Assembly: GCA_963763325.1 (NCBI GenBank)
Contig: CAVXOL010000002.1
Span: 124,001 to 188,000 of the forward strand
DNA length: 64,000 bases
Reading direction: 5' to 3'
From: JBBECJ01 sp963763325
Lineage (GTDB): Bacteria; Chloroflexota; Chloroflexia; Thermomicrobiales; CFX8
Part shown: positions 37,756 through 46,579 of the stretch, one piece after another
How positions within the stretch are numbered: the first letter of the stretch is position 1
Layout of the letters: every line of letters starts with the position of its first letter
Notes under the pieces: generated by a model
What the model saw: the letters and a program-made list of their open reading frames with translations, nothing else
Told to the model about the DNA's origin: nothing
The model's database searches: none
Translations under genes and position numbers: made by a program

Positions 37756-38592
37756 TCAGTCCTCGATCGGAGTCCACGGACGGTGACGTTTCGGGACGGT
37801 GACGACGACGGTCGCGCGTTTCGATTCCGTCGTCTCGCCTCTGCGAACTGCCCACGACTCGACCGAACGCATCCAGGCCGGGACCCCGGCAGGCAAATCC
37901 CGTTCAGGTATCGGCGCTCGATCCTCCGGCGTCAGGTCATCCCCATACAGAACGAGGTCGCGTTCTTCGTCCGGATGCTCGATTGCCGGCGCGAGCTGCT
38001 GCAAGCCCTCGTTCCACTGCGTCAGCATGGCCAGCATCGCTTCCGCGTACTTCTGACGGTTCCCTCCGGATGAGCCTTCGGGATAGGTTGGATGCCTGAG
38101 CGCCTGGTACGCTACGCCGCTGGCGATCCCTGCCGGCGTTTCCTTCCACTGCTGCCAGGCCAGGTCGGCGAGTCGACCGAAGGCGATGACTGCCTCCACC
38201 TGCGACTCGACGAGGACGGCATCCAGCCAGCGGTGACGGTAGGCGGCAATCGCGGCATCATCGATGTTCCGGTTGCCACCCGACTGACCGTAAACGGGGT
38301 ACAGAAAGGCGTTGAGCATCACGTAGCTGGTCGTGATGCCAAGCCGCGCCAGGTACCCCTGTACGCGTTGCCCGGCCTCGCCGACCAGAATCCGGCGGGC
38401 GATGCACTCGTGGGCGCCAGGGTCCTGCCCAAGCACCAGCACGCGCGCCGACCCATCGAGCCGTCCTCGATGAAAGATCGGCCCCCACTCGATTCGGAAG
38501 TCATCTGGCGAATAGACATCTGCGCCAGGATAGTCGCTGCAGAGCGCGTCGAAGGGTGGCTGCCCATAGCCGGGGTCAAATTCATGCGGCAT
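37756..38592 (-). CDS. Uracil-DNA glycosylase superfamily protein
   Basis: 278 residues. VLVLGQDPGAHE (51-62) is the UDG motif 1 with the GQDPG water-activating loop, and RHPTYPEGS is the motif-2 region with a His that contacts DNA. The family removes uracil or related bases from DNA. The C-terminal ~80 residues extend beyond the fold (GDDLTPEDRAPIPERDLPAG). It ends 18 bp upstream of the amidohydrolase start on the same strand, so they may share a transcript. Which UDG family is unclear. Confidence 0.8.
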   Translation of the reverse strand: MPHEFDPGYGQPPFDALCSDYPGADVYSPDDFRIEWGPIFHRGRLDGSARVLVLGQDPGAHECIARRILVGEAGQRVQGYLARLGITTSYVMLNAFLYPVYGQSGGNRNIDDAAIAAYRHRWLDAVLVESQVEAVIAFGRLADLAWQQWKETPAGIASGVAYQALRHPTYPEGSSGGNRQKYAEAMLAMLTQWNEGLQQLAPAIEHPDEERDLVLYGDDLTPEDRAPIPERDLPAGVPAWMRSVESWAVRRGETTESKRATVVVTVPKRHRPWTPIED

Positions 38593-38840
38593 GTTCGGCT
38601 CCGTCCGATCGATGGCGGCAAGTCACGCGACACTCGTGTCATTGGCAGGGAACATCAGCCACAGACTGCGGACAATGTGACGGCGCCTGATCGATCCGTG
38701 GGATGAGTGCGAACACGTCAAATTCGGAACAGGCGGGTTCCACAGAAGGATCTGAACTTGGTTCTCCTTGAAACCCGCCTCTGATCGGGAAACTCGCCCA
38801 TTGCCGTCACGCCATGACGCGTCCGATTTGAATCGATCCG
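38593..38840. other. Intergenic region with a long stem-loop
   Basis: No gene seen between the UDG-family gene and the caspase-like gene, both on the minus strand. It contains the nested inverted repeat listed at 38731-38780. Confidence 0.5.
38731..38780 (-). terminator. Nested inverted repeat downstream of the caspase gene
   Basis: AGGCGGGTT (38731-38739) pairs perfectly with AACCCGCCT (38772-38780); inside it AAGGA pairs with TCCTT. It starts about 60 bp after the caspase stop codon in the direction of transcription. No T-run follows, so termination is plausible but unproven. Confidence 0.4.
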
Positions 38841-39761
38841 CTACGCGCTTCCACCACGGGCAAGGCGCTCAATGTCGATCTCCCCCGCTGTCTTGCGGGC
38901 GTACGGTGTCACACCGCCGATCGTAAAGGGACGCTCCGCCTCGAACACCGGATCAGCTGTGCCCGTCGTGAAGTAATTGGGCTGCTGGTCAGCCGACATC
39001 CCGGTCAGGATCGCCTTGTGGAAGCTGCGATAGTCACCCTGGAACGCTCCGCTGTTCCAGACCTCCAGCAGTTGCCCGGTGAAGGCGCCATTGAACGCGC
39101 CATCCATCGAGTACTGATCGTCCTGGCAGCCAGAGATCAGTAGCACGCTGGCGGTGACAGGGGCGTTCTCGCCTTGCGGGTGAATCGTCTGGATCGCATC
39201 GTAGACCGCGCGATGCGCGACGTATGTTCCGGCAATAACACCAAGCGGGAGTCCCCGGATCCGAGGGACCTCCCCCGACTCCATCGCCTTCTCGAACATC
39301 TCCTGCTCGCGCTTCTGGACCTTGACGACGCTGCCACTGTGACAGCTATCCGACAGCACCATAATGCGCACTCCTGGCTGGAACGTGCCCCAGACTGCGC
39401 GCAGTTCGTCATCAATGAGTTCGCGGTCGTACAAGCACCATGTTTCGTCGAGATTGTCTTCCTCTTCTTCGTGCAGGTCCCTGACCTGGCCCCCATGTCC
39501 GGAATAGGTCACGAACAGCGTGTCGCCGGAGCCGAGGGTCTTGCTTGCAATGCCGAGAGCGTTGAGGACGGCGTCGGACGTGGCGGCGCGTGTCAGCAGG
39601 ATGGTTGGGCTGAAGCCCTGCGCCACCGCAATTGCCTGCATGTCGCGCGCGTCATTCTCACAGGCAATCAAGTCACCAGACCAGGGTTGGCCGAACTGAT
39701 CGCGATAGTGATTGGGGTCAACCTGATTCAGTCCGATGTGCAGCGAAATGCCAGTTGCCAT
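38841..39761 (-). CDS. Caspase-family (C14, metacaspase-like) cysteine peptidase
   Basis: 306 residues forming one p20/p10-type caspase-hemoglobinase domain. The catalytic dyad is intact: His89 in TYSGHGGQ and Cys140 in LSDSCHSGS. The N-terminal strand SLHIGLNQVDP and CENDARDMQAIA helix match bacterial metacaspases. Acidic loop HEEEEDNLDE after the His may bind calcium, as in metacaspases. I chose the ATG at 39759-39761 (AGAAGGGTG 6 bp upstream) over a GTG at 39770. No signal peptide or partner domain is fused, so activation probably depends on another protein; a CHAT protease gene lies just upstream on the same strand and STAND NTPases lie 7-12 kb away. Confidence 0.88.
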   Translation of the reverse strand: MATGISLHIGLNQVDPNHYRDQFGQPWSGDLIACENDARDMQAIAVAQGFSPTILLTRAATSDAVLNALGIASKTLGSGDTLFVTYSGHGGQVRDLHEEEEDNLDETWCLYDRELIDDELRAVWGTFQPGVRIMVLSDSCHSGSVVKVQKREQEMFEKAMESGEVPRIRGLPLGVIAGTYVAHRAVYDAIQTIHPQGENAPVTASVLLISGCQDDQYSMDGAFNGAFTGQLLEVWNSGAFQGDYRSFHKAILTGMSADQQPNYFTTGTADPVFEAERPFTIGGVTPYARKTAGEIDIERLARGGSA

Positions 39762-39848
39762 GTCGATCACCCTTCTGATAGCAGCAATTGGTTACGAACG
39801 CGTCCGGCAGACGCCCGCCCGTCGGGAAGGCGTCTCCGTCTCATCGCC

Positions 39849-41009
39849 TCAGTCGGCGGCGGTACGAAGATCGCGCCGATGCTTCGACGCCGCGTCGCCA
39901 TAGAGAATCGCGCCGAATCCCGCGAGGTCTCCAAACGCTCCAAGATCGTGCACGGCGCGTTGCCGCGCGGCGAGGAACGCCAGTCCGACGTTCTGCTGAA
40001 GAAACAGTTGCTCGTAGAACGTCCGGGTAAAGAGCGCCGCGCCGGTATCTGTCACCGGCCAGAAGAAGCCAGCATAGGCATACACCCCGGCGGTCAGGAA
40101 TGCTCCGGCCAGGCCGTTCGCCTGCTGGGCGTCAGAGAACAGCCGCTGGCCGGCGACCGCCCGGCCAGATTCACAGGCGCTGCTGAAGACGAACCCGGGC
40201 GGTTGCTGCCAGGGCAATCGCACGATATCGTCGGCAGTCAGCAGCCCATCCGCAAGCTGAATCGCGCTGGCGCCTGGCTGGTCAGCCACCAGCGCTGCAT
40301 GACCCGAGAAGTGCAGGACATCGAAGTCGCCAGGCAGGAGCAGATCGTAGACCGCCGCTCGGGTCGCCTGGCTGCCGGAGAGGATCGTTACCTCGACCGT
40401 GACATCGAAGCGACTTCCCTCAAGCGCCTGGAGCGACGCGATTTCTGCCTCCGCCTCAGCCAGGTCCAGCGTTGGATTGGCGACGACCAGAAACCGAACG
40501 AGTCGATCCTCCTTGAGCGGGTCGCGCCCGCGTCTGGGGTTGGTGCGCGTCGTCACGACCCGGCCGAGCGGGATGTCCTGCGAGTACACGCGACCGGCAG
40601 GGCCAAGCAACTCCCATGGCAGGTTCAGAATCGTTTCGTCGACATCGAGGAGGATCGCCGTCGGTGCCACCGTCTCGAGCACCGTCGTTCCAGCTGGCCC
40701 GATGAACGTGTCGTACAGACGCTCTCCGAGCTGTCGGGATACCAGGAGCGCTTCGTCGAGTGCCGTGGCCCAGTTCAGCGAGCACTCGTGCAGAACGGCG
40801 GTCGCGTCAAGCAGGGACTGCTCAGTGGCTGGATCTACCGTCACGTTCTGCTGCCAGCTGATCCCTGTTCCCTCTTCGTGGATGGTGGCGAGAAACTCCA
40901 GCGGCTCTCCGGGCAGGGGCAGATCCGGCCGATAGCGAGCGATTGACAGGTGCAGCACACGTGGCAGAAACGCCCCGCCCTCGCCATAGCCGCCGAACAT
41001 CGCTGTCAT
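39849..41009 (-). CDS. CHAT-domain cysteine protease
   Basis: 386 residues. The C-terminal ~260 form a CHAT domain (clan CD, related to caspases and separase) with His237 in LHFSGHAAL and Cys279 in FSSACESG. ILLDVDETILNLPWELL (about 120-135) and RVVTTR are CHAT hallmarks. The N-terminal ~100 residues are an unassigned beta-rich module. Start chosen at the ATG 41007-41009, preceded by AGGAAAGGCGG. It is 87 bp upstream of the caspase gene on the same strand and likely co-transcribed. Many bacterial CHAT proteins act as proteolytic effectors in immune or signalling modules. Confidence 0.85.
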   Translation of the reverse strand: MTAMFGGYGEGGAFLPRVLHLSIARYRPDLPLPGEPLEFLATIHEEGTGISWQQNVTVDPATEQSLLDATAVLHECSLNWATALDEALLVSRQLGERLYDTFIGPAGTTVLETVAPTAILLDVDETILNLPWELLGPAGRVYSQDIPLGRVVTTRTNPRRGRDPLKEDRLVRFLVVANPTLDLAEAEAEIASLQALEGSRFDVTVEVTILSGSQATRAAVYDLLLPGDFDVLHFSGHAALVADQPGASAIQLADGLLTADDIVRLPWQQPPGFVFSSACESGRAVAGQRLFSDAQQANGLAGAFLTAGVYAYAGFFWPVTDTGAALFTRTFYEQLFLQQNVGLAFLAARQRAVHDLGAFGDLAGFGAILYGDAASKHRRDLRTAAD

Positions 41010-41135
41010 CCGCCTTTCCTGAAGTACGGCGTCCTGGCGCGACGTATGCCACTGGTAGTTTCGGCCATCGACCAACTGCACGCATGCGTAATGTCCGCGA
41101 CCATCTCATCTGAATGATTGTCCTCAGAATACGAC

Positions 41136-41164
41136 TTGACTGCCAGAAGCGCAACCACTAGTAT
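41136..41164 (+). promoter_or_regulatory. Candidate sigma70-like promoter upstream of the patatin gene
   Basis: TTGACT (41136-41141, 5/6) and TAGTAT (41159-41164, 4/6) are separated by 17 bp, in the divergent region between the CHAT and patatin genes, about 150 bp upstream of the TTG start. Motif-only evidence, but the spacing is optimal and the local sequence is AT-richer than its surroundings. Confidence 0.5.
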
Positions 41165-41317
41165 GAAGCCGTCTGAATAACCGATCGCGATACGGCTCCT
41201 GCGAGTAGCCGAGTCTGACGTTGGTCCACGTCTCCGGTCGTCAGGTATCTGCAGCAGCGCGTCTGAACAGCGTACCCTCGAACAACTGCAAACCAGGTCA
41301 ACGAGAAGGACGAGCCG

Positions 41318-42748
41318 TTGGAAAAGATACGTGTCGCCTTCGTGCTCAGTGGCGGCAGTTCGGCCGGCGCATACATCGCCGGAGCGCTTGACGAGCTTCT
41401 GCGAGCGTTTCGTGACAGCGAGCAGTACGAGATCGACATCATCACCGGCGCATCCGCCGGTGCGACGACCGCGGCGGTCATCGCCCACGGCCTCTGCTAC
41501 CGCAATGGCGAGACCGACCTGCGCCGAGTCTGGGTCGATGGGGTCGACATCGTCGATCTTCTCAAGCCTGAGATCGTTGGGGATGAACCGCTCTCGATCC
41601 TGAGCGCGCGACAACTGCGCCGGATCGCACTCGACACCATCGACTGGCGTACCAACGATTCAGGAACACGCGCCTCATACTGCTCACCCAACCTGACGGT
41701 CGCGATGACACTTTCAAACTCGACCCCGCTCTCGTATGCGTCGCGCGTTCCCCAGCCGAGCGCATCCGGCCCCGAAGTGTTCATGCAGAAGCGGAATGCG
41801 GAGTTGGAGTCGTACAGCCTCGACGGCAGCGTCGGTCCGCGCGATCCAATCTGGGAGCGGATCGGCTCCGTTGCGCAGGCATCGGCCGCGATTCCGTTCA
41901 TCTTCCCAATGGTGCAGTTGTCTCGCAGTGCGGATAACCATCGACAGTACATTCATCAGCCAGCGTTCAGCGGCGAACGCCGATTCTGGTATTACGACGG
42001 TGGCACCTACAACAATCTGCCGATCGATCTGGCGTGGCATTACATCACAGAGGAAGCCAAACGCAGGCGAGAACCGGACGCGCTGAAGAACCGCCGCGTC
42101 GTCGTCATCGACCCGTGGCGAAGCAACCCCGAGCCGGTGACCGCCGACCCAACCTATCCGAACCTGCTGACATACGCATTCAACATGCTGCGTGACGTCC
42201 GTACTGAAAGCTCGATGATCCAGTTCGATAAGGAGGTGACCGGCCCACTATCGGCCCTGGGAGGTCCAAAGGCACTCCCCGGCGTCAATCGCCCTCCCGC
42301 TGATCTCCTGAAGACGTTCGCGCTCGTCATCCCGCGCGAGGGTGATCCATCACTGCGCTGTGTCTACCTGAACCACCTCTCGGCCTTCCTCGATCGCAAG
42401 TTCCGAGAGTACGACTTCCGGCGTGGCGCGGCAGACGCCCGCCTGGTTGCCAGGGATTTGTTCCAGATCAGCTATCAGCAACACCCTGAGACGTTCTACA
42501 CACCCGACGCCGATCCGCAGGATGTTGGAGACATCAGCCGCTATACCGCGCTGAATACGATCCCGAGCACGCGGGATCCCCAGCGAAGCGTCCGCTCGGT
42601 GTTCGAGGACGCACTCGAGCAACGAATCAAGTCGCTGGTCAAGCAGGTCAACCTGCCAGGGCCGGACAACCCACTGACAGACATGCTGGTCTCACGGATC
42701 GCCAACCGCTTTGTCCGCAATAAGCTGCCCTCGTTATGGAACGGATAG
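41318..42748 (+). CDS. Patatin-like phospholipase
   Basis: 476 residues. The nucleophile elbow GASAG gives Ser46, the oxyanion loop SGGSSAGAY is at 11-19, and the dyad Asp227 lies in YYDGGTYNN. This Ser-Asp lipid acyl hydrolase fold acts on membrane phospholipids. No signal peptide, so it acts from inside the cell, as patatin effectors of CBASS-type and other defence systems do. Start is TTG at 41318, with GAAGGA 7 bp upstream. It is divergent from the CHAT/caspase pair and heads a plus-strand series of conflict-type genes. Longer than a minimal patatin; the last ~150 residues are unassigned. Confidence 0.87.
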   Translation: MEKIRVAFVLSGGSSAGAYIAGALDELLRAFRDSEQYEIDIITGASAGATTAAVIAHGLCYRNGETDLRRVWVDGVDIVDLLKPEIVGDEPLSILSARQLRRIALDTIDWRTNDSGTRASYCSPNLTVAMTLSNSTPLSYASRVPQPSASGPEVFMQKRNAELESYSLDGSVGPRDPIWERIGSVAQASAAIPFIFPMVQLSRSADNHRQYIHQPAFSGERRFWYYDGGTYNNLPIDLAWHYITEEAKRRREPDALKNRRVVVIDPWRSNPEPVTADPTYPNLLTYAFNMLRDVRTESSMIQFDKEVTGPLSALGGPKALPGVNRPPADLLKTFALVIPREGDPSLRCVYLNHLSAFLDRKFREYDFRRGAADARLVARDLFQISYQQHPETFYTPDADPQDVGDISRYTALNTIPSTRDPQRSVRSVFEDALEQRIKSLVKQVNLPGPDNPLTDMLVSRIANRFVRNKLPSLWNG

Positions 42749-43057
42749 ACAGGCTGATGGACCGGCGCAATTGTCTCTCCTGACTTTACTTTCCGGTCCG
42801 CTTGCCGTATGGTGGCGACACAATTTCTTAACGGCGAGCATTCCTGCCAAAGGCGCGCCACCGCGCCAGCACCGGAGACCCGCTATGACCTACACGCTGC
42901 CGGCGATCGCCATCAGGCGTATCTCTACCGTCTGATTCTTCCAGCAGAACATGTCAACGCTGCGTCTGCCCCGGCACCCGATCGGCGCAAGTCGCAGCCA
43001 GGCAGACCTCCCTCGTACTCGCCAGCTACATGATCCGGAACAGCGAGGTAAAGCCGC
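42749..43057. other. Intergenic region between patatin and 2-TM genes
   Basis: 309 bp with no convincing gene. A promoter candidate at 42785-42813 suggests the following genes can be transcribed independently of the patatin gene. Confidence 0.5.
42785..42813 (+). promoter_or_regulatory. Candidate sigma70-like promoter for the 43.1-kb gene series
   Basis: TTTACT (42785-42790, 4/6) and TATGGT (42808-42813, 4/6) are 17 bp apart, 245 bp before the next start codon. Motif-only evidence. Confidence 0.3.
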
Positions 43058-43672
43058 ATGAGCGTCGTCGCACCATCTGGTGAGCCAAAGGTCGTCCTTG
43101 GCGGAGAGCCGCCAACGCTTCCAGACGGAACGCCTATCAAGCCAAAGCTACCACCCGGGAAAGTGCCGGATGGGTTCGAACGCCTGCCGGATGATGTGAA
43201 GGACGCCTGGACCAGGTACATGGTGAACGGCTTTCAGCAGAACGAAGAAATGTTCAACCGGACACTCTCCGCATTCATGAAGCCCTATCGGCTCACGCTC
43301 TGGCTATACGGCGCGCTCTTTACCGTCGGGCTGGTCCTCGTCATCACCGCCGCCATAGCGGGGCTGATGAACGAAGGAACGGCTGTCCCGCTCGTCTTCG
43401 TTGGGCTCGGCACCGCCGCGTTCCTCGCCTTCTTCATCCGGCAGCCGACACAGGCGCTGGAGGAGAACCTGGAGTTCATCACCTGGCTCGGCGTCGCCTT
43501 CAACACCTACTGGACCCGGCTCATGTACATCCAGAACGAGGCAACGGTGCAGGACGAGCTAAAGCAGGCCAACGACGACTTCATCACGAGTGTCGAACGG
43601 CTGATCGACAAGCACGCGACGCTTCGCGGCAAGCGGCCCGGCAACGATCTGAAGGACGACCCCACAGGCTAG
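43058..43672 (+). CDS. Two-transmembrane protein (possible TRADD-N-associated 2-TM type)
   Basis: 204 residues with two closely spaced membrane helices (about 84-103, YGALFTVGLVLVITAAIAGL, and 108-128, VPLVFVGLGTAAFLAFFI) separated by a short polar turn, a Pro/Lys-rich N-terminal tail and a C-terminal cytosolic helix (about 155-190). The two-helix unit followed by an amphipathic ITWLGVAFNTYW region resembles the 2-TM modules reported next to death-like and TRADD-N domains in bacterial conflict systems; this is a resemblance by eye. Located between patatin and clostripain genes it could be the membrane anchor or pore element of the module. The clostripain gene follows after 29 bp. Confidence 0.5.
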   Translation: MSVVAPSGEPKVVLGGEPPTLPDGTPIKPKLPPGKVPDGFERLPDDVKDAWTRYMVNGFQQNEEMFNRTLSAFMKPYRLTLWLYGALFTVGLVLVITAAIAGLMNEGTAVPLVFVGLGTAAFLAFFIRQPTQALEENLEFITWLGVAFNTYWTRLMYIQNEATVQDELKQANDDFITSVERLIDKHATLRGKRPGNDLKDDPTG

Positions 43673-43701
43673 CCACCGAACCGCAACCAGGAGCGTTCGT
43701 G

Positions 43702-44985
43702 ATGTCTGATCCCGCTAAATGGACCATCCTGACGTACATCGCCGCCCACAACGACCTTCAACTGATGGGTGAGCGAAGTCTTGGGCAGATCATCGATGCC
43801 GGCAGCACGCCCGACGTGATGCATGGTGTCCTGTTCGACGGCATCGACGGCGCGAAGCGCTACGTCGTCGGTGACGGTGGACGAGCCATACAGGAGGAAC
43901 CGCTCGGCGAGTTCAACGCCGCCGACCCGGCGCGACTGGTCGAAACCGCACAGTGGTTGTTCAGCCACTATCCGGCCGAACACTACGGGCTGATCCTCTG
44001 GAGCCACGGCACCGGCTGGGAGCCGCTCGAAATCGATCGCGCATATCGCGAGATACACGCCGACGAGCCGCCGGCCGACGAAGGCACCGTGCGCGCGGTG
44101 ATGCCGGGTAGCCGGGCACTGTTTCGGACCTCGCTGACCGAGTTGGTCAGGCCCGAGCGGCCAATCGACCGGGCGATTCTGTTCGACGACGGCAGCAGCC
44201 AGGCGCTCGACACGATCCAGCTGGGGCAGGTCGCCAACGAGATCAGCAATGGCATCGGCCAGCAACTGGACCTGCTCGGGATGGACGCCTGCCTGATGGC
44301 AACTATCGAAGTGGCCCACCAGCTACGCGAGACCGTCTCGCACCTGGTGGCCTCCGAGGATCTGGTGCCCGGACTGAGCTGGCCGTATGACCGAATTCTG
44401 ACGCGGCTGCACGCGAATCCCGATATGTCAACGCGCGACCTGGCCGACTGTGTCGTTGCCGAATACGCCGGCTACTATCGAGAGCGCCCGCCGGGTCCAA
44501 AGGATGGCGAAGTCACGAAGATCGCCCTCGATCTGAGCCGGCTGGACCGCGTGACACCGGCAATGAAGCACCTCGCTGACGCGCTCATCGCCGATATGCC
44601 AGCCGCCATTTCCTGTCTCGAACGAGCGCAAACCTCAACCTACCTGCGCGAAACCAATGATGTCCAGCGTGAGATCACCCGATTCGAATACCACCTCTGG
44701 GACATCGTGTCGATGGCTCGGGAACTAGCGGAAGACTGCGATTCCCCAACCGTCAGTGCCGCAGCCAGGCAGCTCCTGAGCGCGATCCGCGCGAGTGAGC
44801 TGGTGGTGCGATCCGAGCACGTCGGCGCCTGGTTGGAGGGCATCGGCGGGATGAGCGTCTACTGGATCGCACCGAGAGAGGATGAACCTCGCCACATCTC
44901 GCCGTTCTACCGCGACGTCACGTTCGCCCAGGACGCCGGCTGGCAGACGATGCTGGAAGCCTACCGGTATCCATCTTCCTGGTGA
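43702..44985 (+). CDS. Clostripain-family (C11) cysteine peptidase
   Basis: 427 residues. The clan CD dyad is His102 in LILWSHGTGW and Cys197 in LLGMDACLMA, exactly as in clostripain-like peptidases. The N-terminus (WTILTYIAAHNDLQLMG) is the typical first strand of the family ('wtvlvYm.adndL'). No signal peptide, so it is intracellular, unlike secreted clostripain. The ATG at 43702 (CAGGAG 9 bp upstream) is preferred to the overlapping GTG three bases earlier. It shares clan CD ancestry with the caspase and the two CHAT proteins nearby. Confidence 0.88.
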   Translation: MSDPAKWTILTYIAAHNDLQLMGERSLGQIIDAGSTPDVMHGVLFDGIDGAKRYVVGDGGRAIQEEPLGEFNAADPARLVETAQWLFSHYPAEHYGLILWSHGTGWEPLEIDRAYREIHADEPPADEGTVRAVMPGSRALFRTSLTELVRPERPIDRAILFDDGSSQALDTIQLGQVANEISNGIGQQLDLLGMDACLMATIEVAHQLRETVSHLVASEDLVPGLSWPYDRILTRLHANPDMSTRDLADCVVAEYAGYYRERPPGPKDGEVTKIALDLSRLDRVTPAMKHLADALIADMPAAISCLERAQTSTYLRETNDVQREITRFEYHLWDIVSMARELAEDCDSPTVSAAARQLLSAIRASELVVRSEHVGAWLEGIGGMSVYWIAPREDEPRHISPFYRDVTFAQDAGWQTMLEAYRYPSSW

Positions 44986-45009
44986 CCAAACCGGGCACGC
45001 AGACCAATC

Positions 45010-45015
45010 AGGAGG
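45010..45015 (+). promoter_or_regulatory. Ribosome-binding site that fixes the CHAT start
   Basis: AGGAGG lies 5 bp before the GTG at 45021, so this start is favoured over the in-frame GTG at 44982 that overlaps the previous stop codon. Confidence 0.5.
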
Positions 45016-45020
45016 GCCGC

Positions 45021-46403
45021 GTGAAGCACACCGATATCATCATTATGACGACTGACGTGCGCGAGGTTATCGAGGATGGGCACGAGATAACCCGCTTTCA
45101 GGTGCAGATTCCGGGCCGTGCGACCGAGGGTCAGGCAAGCTCGCTCGACGTTCGCGGCATCCGCAAGACGCTCGCTGCCTGGGAAGCCTCGCCACCGTCG
45201 CTGACGGCGGTCGTCGCATTGGGGAAGCTGCTGGGCGACGCGCTGTTCCCAACCGGCCAGATTCGCGACATCGTTCTCGCAAGCGTCGCGGCCCACCGGA
45301 ACCTCCCCGACTCACGCCTGCGCCTGCTCCTGAACCTCTCCGACTCACTCCATTCCATCCCCTGGGAATTCGTGCTGCTCCATACCGAACCAGGTGAGGC
45401 GACTCAGAATCAGATGTTGGGACTGATGTCGCAGGTCTCGATCGTACGTCAGCTCGATCGGGTCGTGCCGAACCTGGTCGGGACGAAAGCGGCAACGCTT
45501 CCGGCGCAACTCGTCATGGCCCTGGCCGATCCAACCGGCAAGCTGAAGCTGAAGAAAGAGCGCAAGGTTGTCAAGAAGAGCCTCGACCAGTCGGATCGCA
45601 TCAACATCACGTACGTCCAACCCGTCACCGCGAACGACCTGTTCGGTGGACGAGACCACGTCGATATCTTCCACTTCGCCGGCCATGGCCAGTTCGTGAC
45701 CCGCCCGACTCCCGGCAAACCCTTCGGAAAGGGCGCGCTGATGCTGGATGACGGCAACGGTGGAGCGGATCTGCTGGATGCGACCGTTCTCGCCCCGCAG
45801 CTCGTCAAGGCTGGTGTGCGAGTCGCCTTCCTGGGAGCCTGCCTGACCGCGAAGCGCGATGATGAGCAACTCTGGAGCAGCACCGCAGCGAATCTGTTGA
45901 ACGGCGGCCTCGGCGCGGTCGTCGCGATGCAGTTCGCCGTCCTCGACACAAGCGCCATCGCGTTTTCCGGAGCGTTCTATTCCGCCGTAGCGCTCGGCTA
46001 TCCGGTCGATCAGGCAGTCACCGAGGGCCGGATCGCCATCTTCGCAACCAGAGACTTCCGTGGGTTCGGCACGCCAGTGCTCTACATGGGTTCGAGCGAC
46101 GGCGTACTGTTCCCAACGTTGACGAACGATCCCGCGCTCCAGACCGAGCGACAGCAGCAACGCGCCGTCGTGACGGTTGACGTCAAGACCATCGGAGGCG
46201 AGGTGACCGGCCTCGAAGTCGGCACGATGGCCGCCGGTGATGCCGAAGTGCGCCTCAAATCAACGACTATCGAAGACGGCGCCATCGCTATCGGAGCCAT
46301 CATCGACACATTCACGGGAGGCAACCTGTCAGCGTCTGCCAACGTCGAGAAAGTAGAAAAGGGCGGCAAGCTCGTCGTCACGAAAATCGACAGGTTGGGA
46401 TAG
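45021..46403 (+). CDS. CHAT-domain protease with C-terminal adaptor-like segment
   Basis: 460 residues from the GTG at 45021. CHAT hallmarks: SLHSIPWEFVLL (about 109-120), HFAGHGQF with His222, and AFLGACLTAKRDD with Cys274; GFGTPVLYMGSS closes the domain near residue 355. The last ~95 residues are a Gly/Val/Ala-rich beta-like region whose GGEVTGLEVGTMAAGD (about 392-407) matches GEVVGLQVGTITGD at residues 41-54 of the NTPase encoded next. The segment is absent from the other CHAT protein here. This suggests the protease is recruited by the NTPase through like-with-like contact. It starts 35 bp after the clostripain stop. Confidence 0.85.
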   Translation: MKHTDIIIMTTDVREVIEDGHEITRFQVQIPGRATEGQASSLDVRGIRKTLAAWEASPPSLTAVVALGKLLGDALFPTGQIRDIVLASVAAHRNLPDSRLRLLLNLSDSLHSIPWEFVLLHTEPGEATQNQMLGLMSQVSIVRQLDRVVPNLVGTKAATLPAQLVMALADPTGKLKLKKERKVVKKSLDQSDRINITYVQPVTANDLFGGRDHVDIFHFAGHGQFVTRPTPGKPFGKGALMLDDGNGGADLLDATVLAPQLVKAGVRVAFLGACLTAKRDDEQLWSSTAANLLNGGLGAVVAMQFAVLDTSAIAFSGAFYSAVALGYPVDQAVTEGRIAIFATRDFRGFGTPVLYMGSSDGVLFPTLTNDPALQTERQQQRAVVTVDVKTIGGEVTGLEVGTMAAGDAEVRLKSTTIEDGAIAIGAIIDTFTGGNLSASANVEKVEKGGKLVVTKIDRLG

Positions 46404-46579
46404 CGTGCATCCCACCTACGTCCAGGAGAGGATCAGGCGCCGGAGGACACACACCGTCACATCACAGGCGTGTCAACCTGGACGACCTTCTCCGGCCAAA
46501 CGCAAGGACTCAACCACACCATTCACCGACCTCCTCAACGCATTCCTGCCTCACGCCCCAGGAAACGGAGAACCGTCTG

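Noticed and set aside
39174..40946. 590-codon open frame on the plus strand across caspase and CHAT genes
   Set aside because: Antisense shadow; the minus-strand proteins have intact catalytic motifs and ribosome-binding sites.
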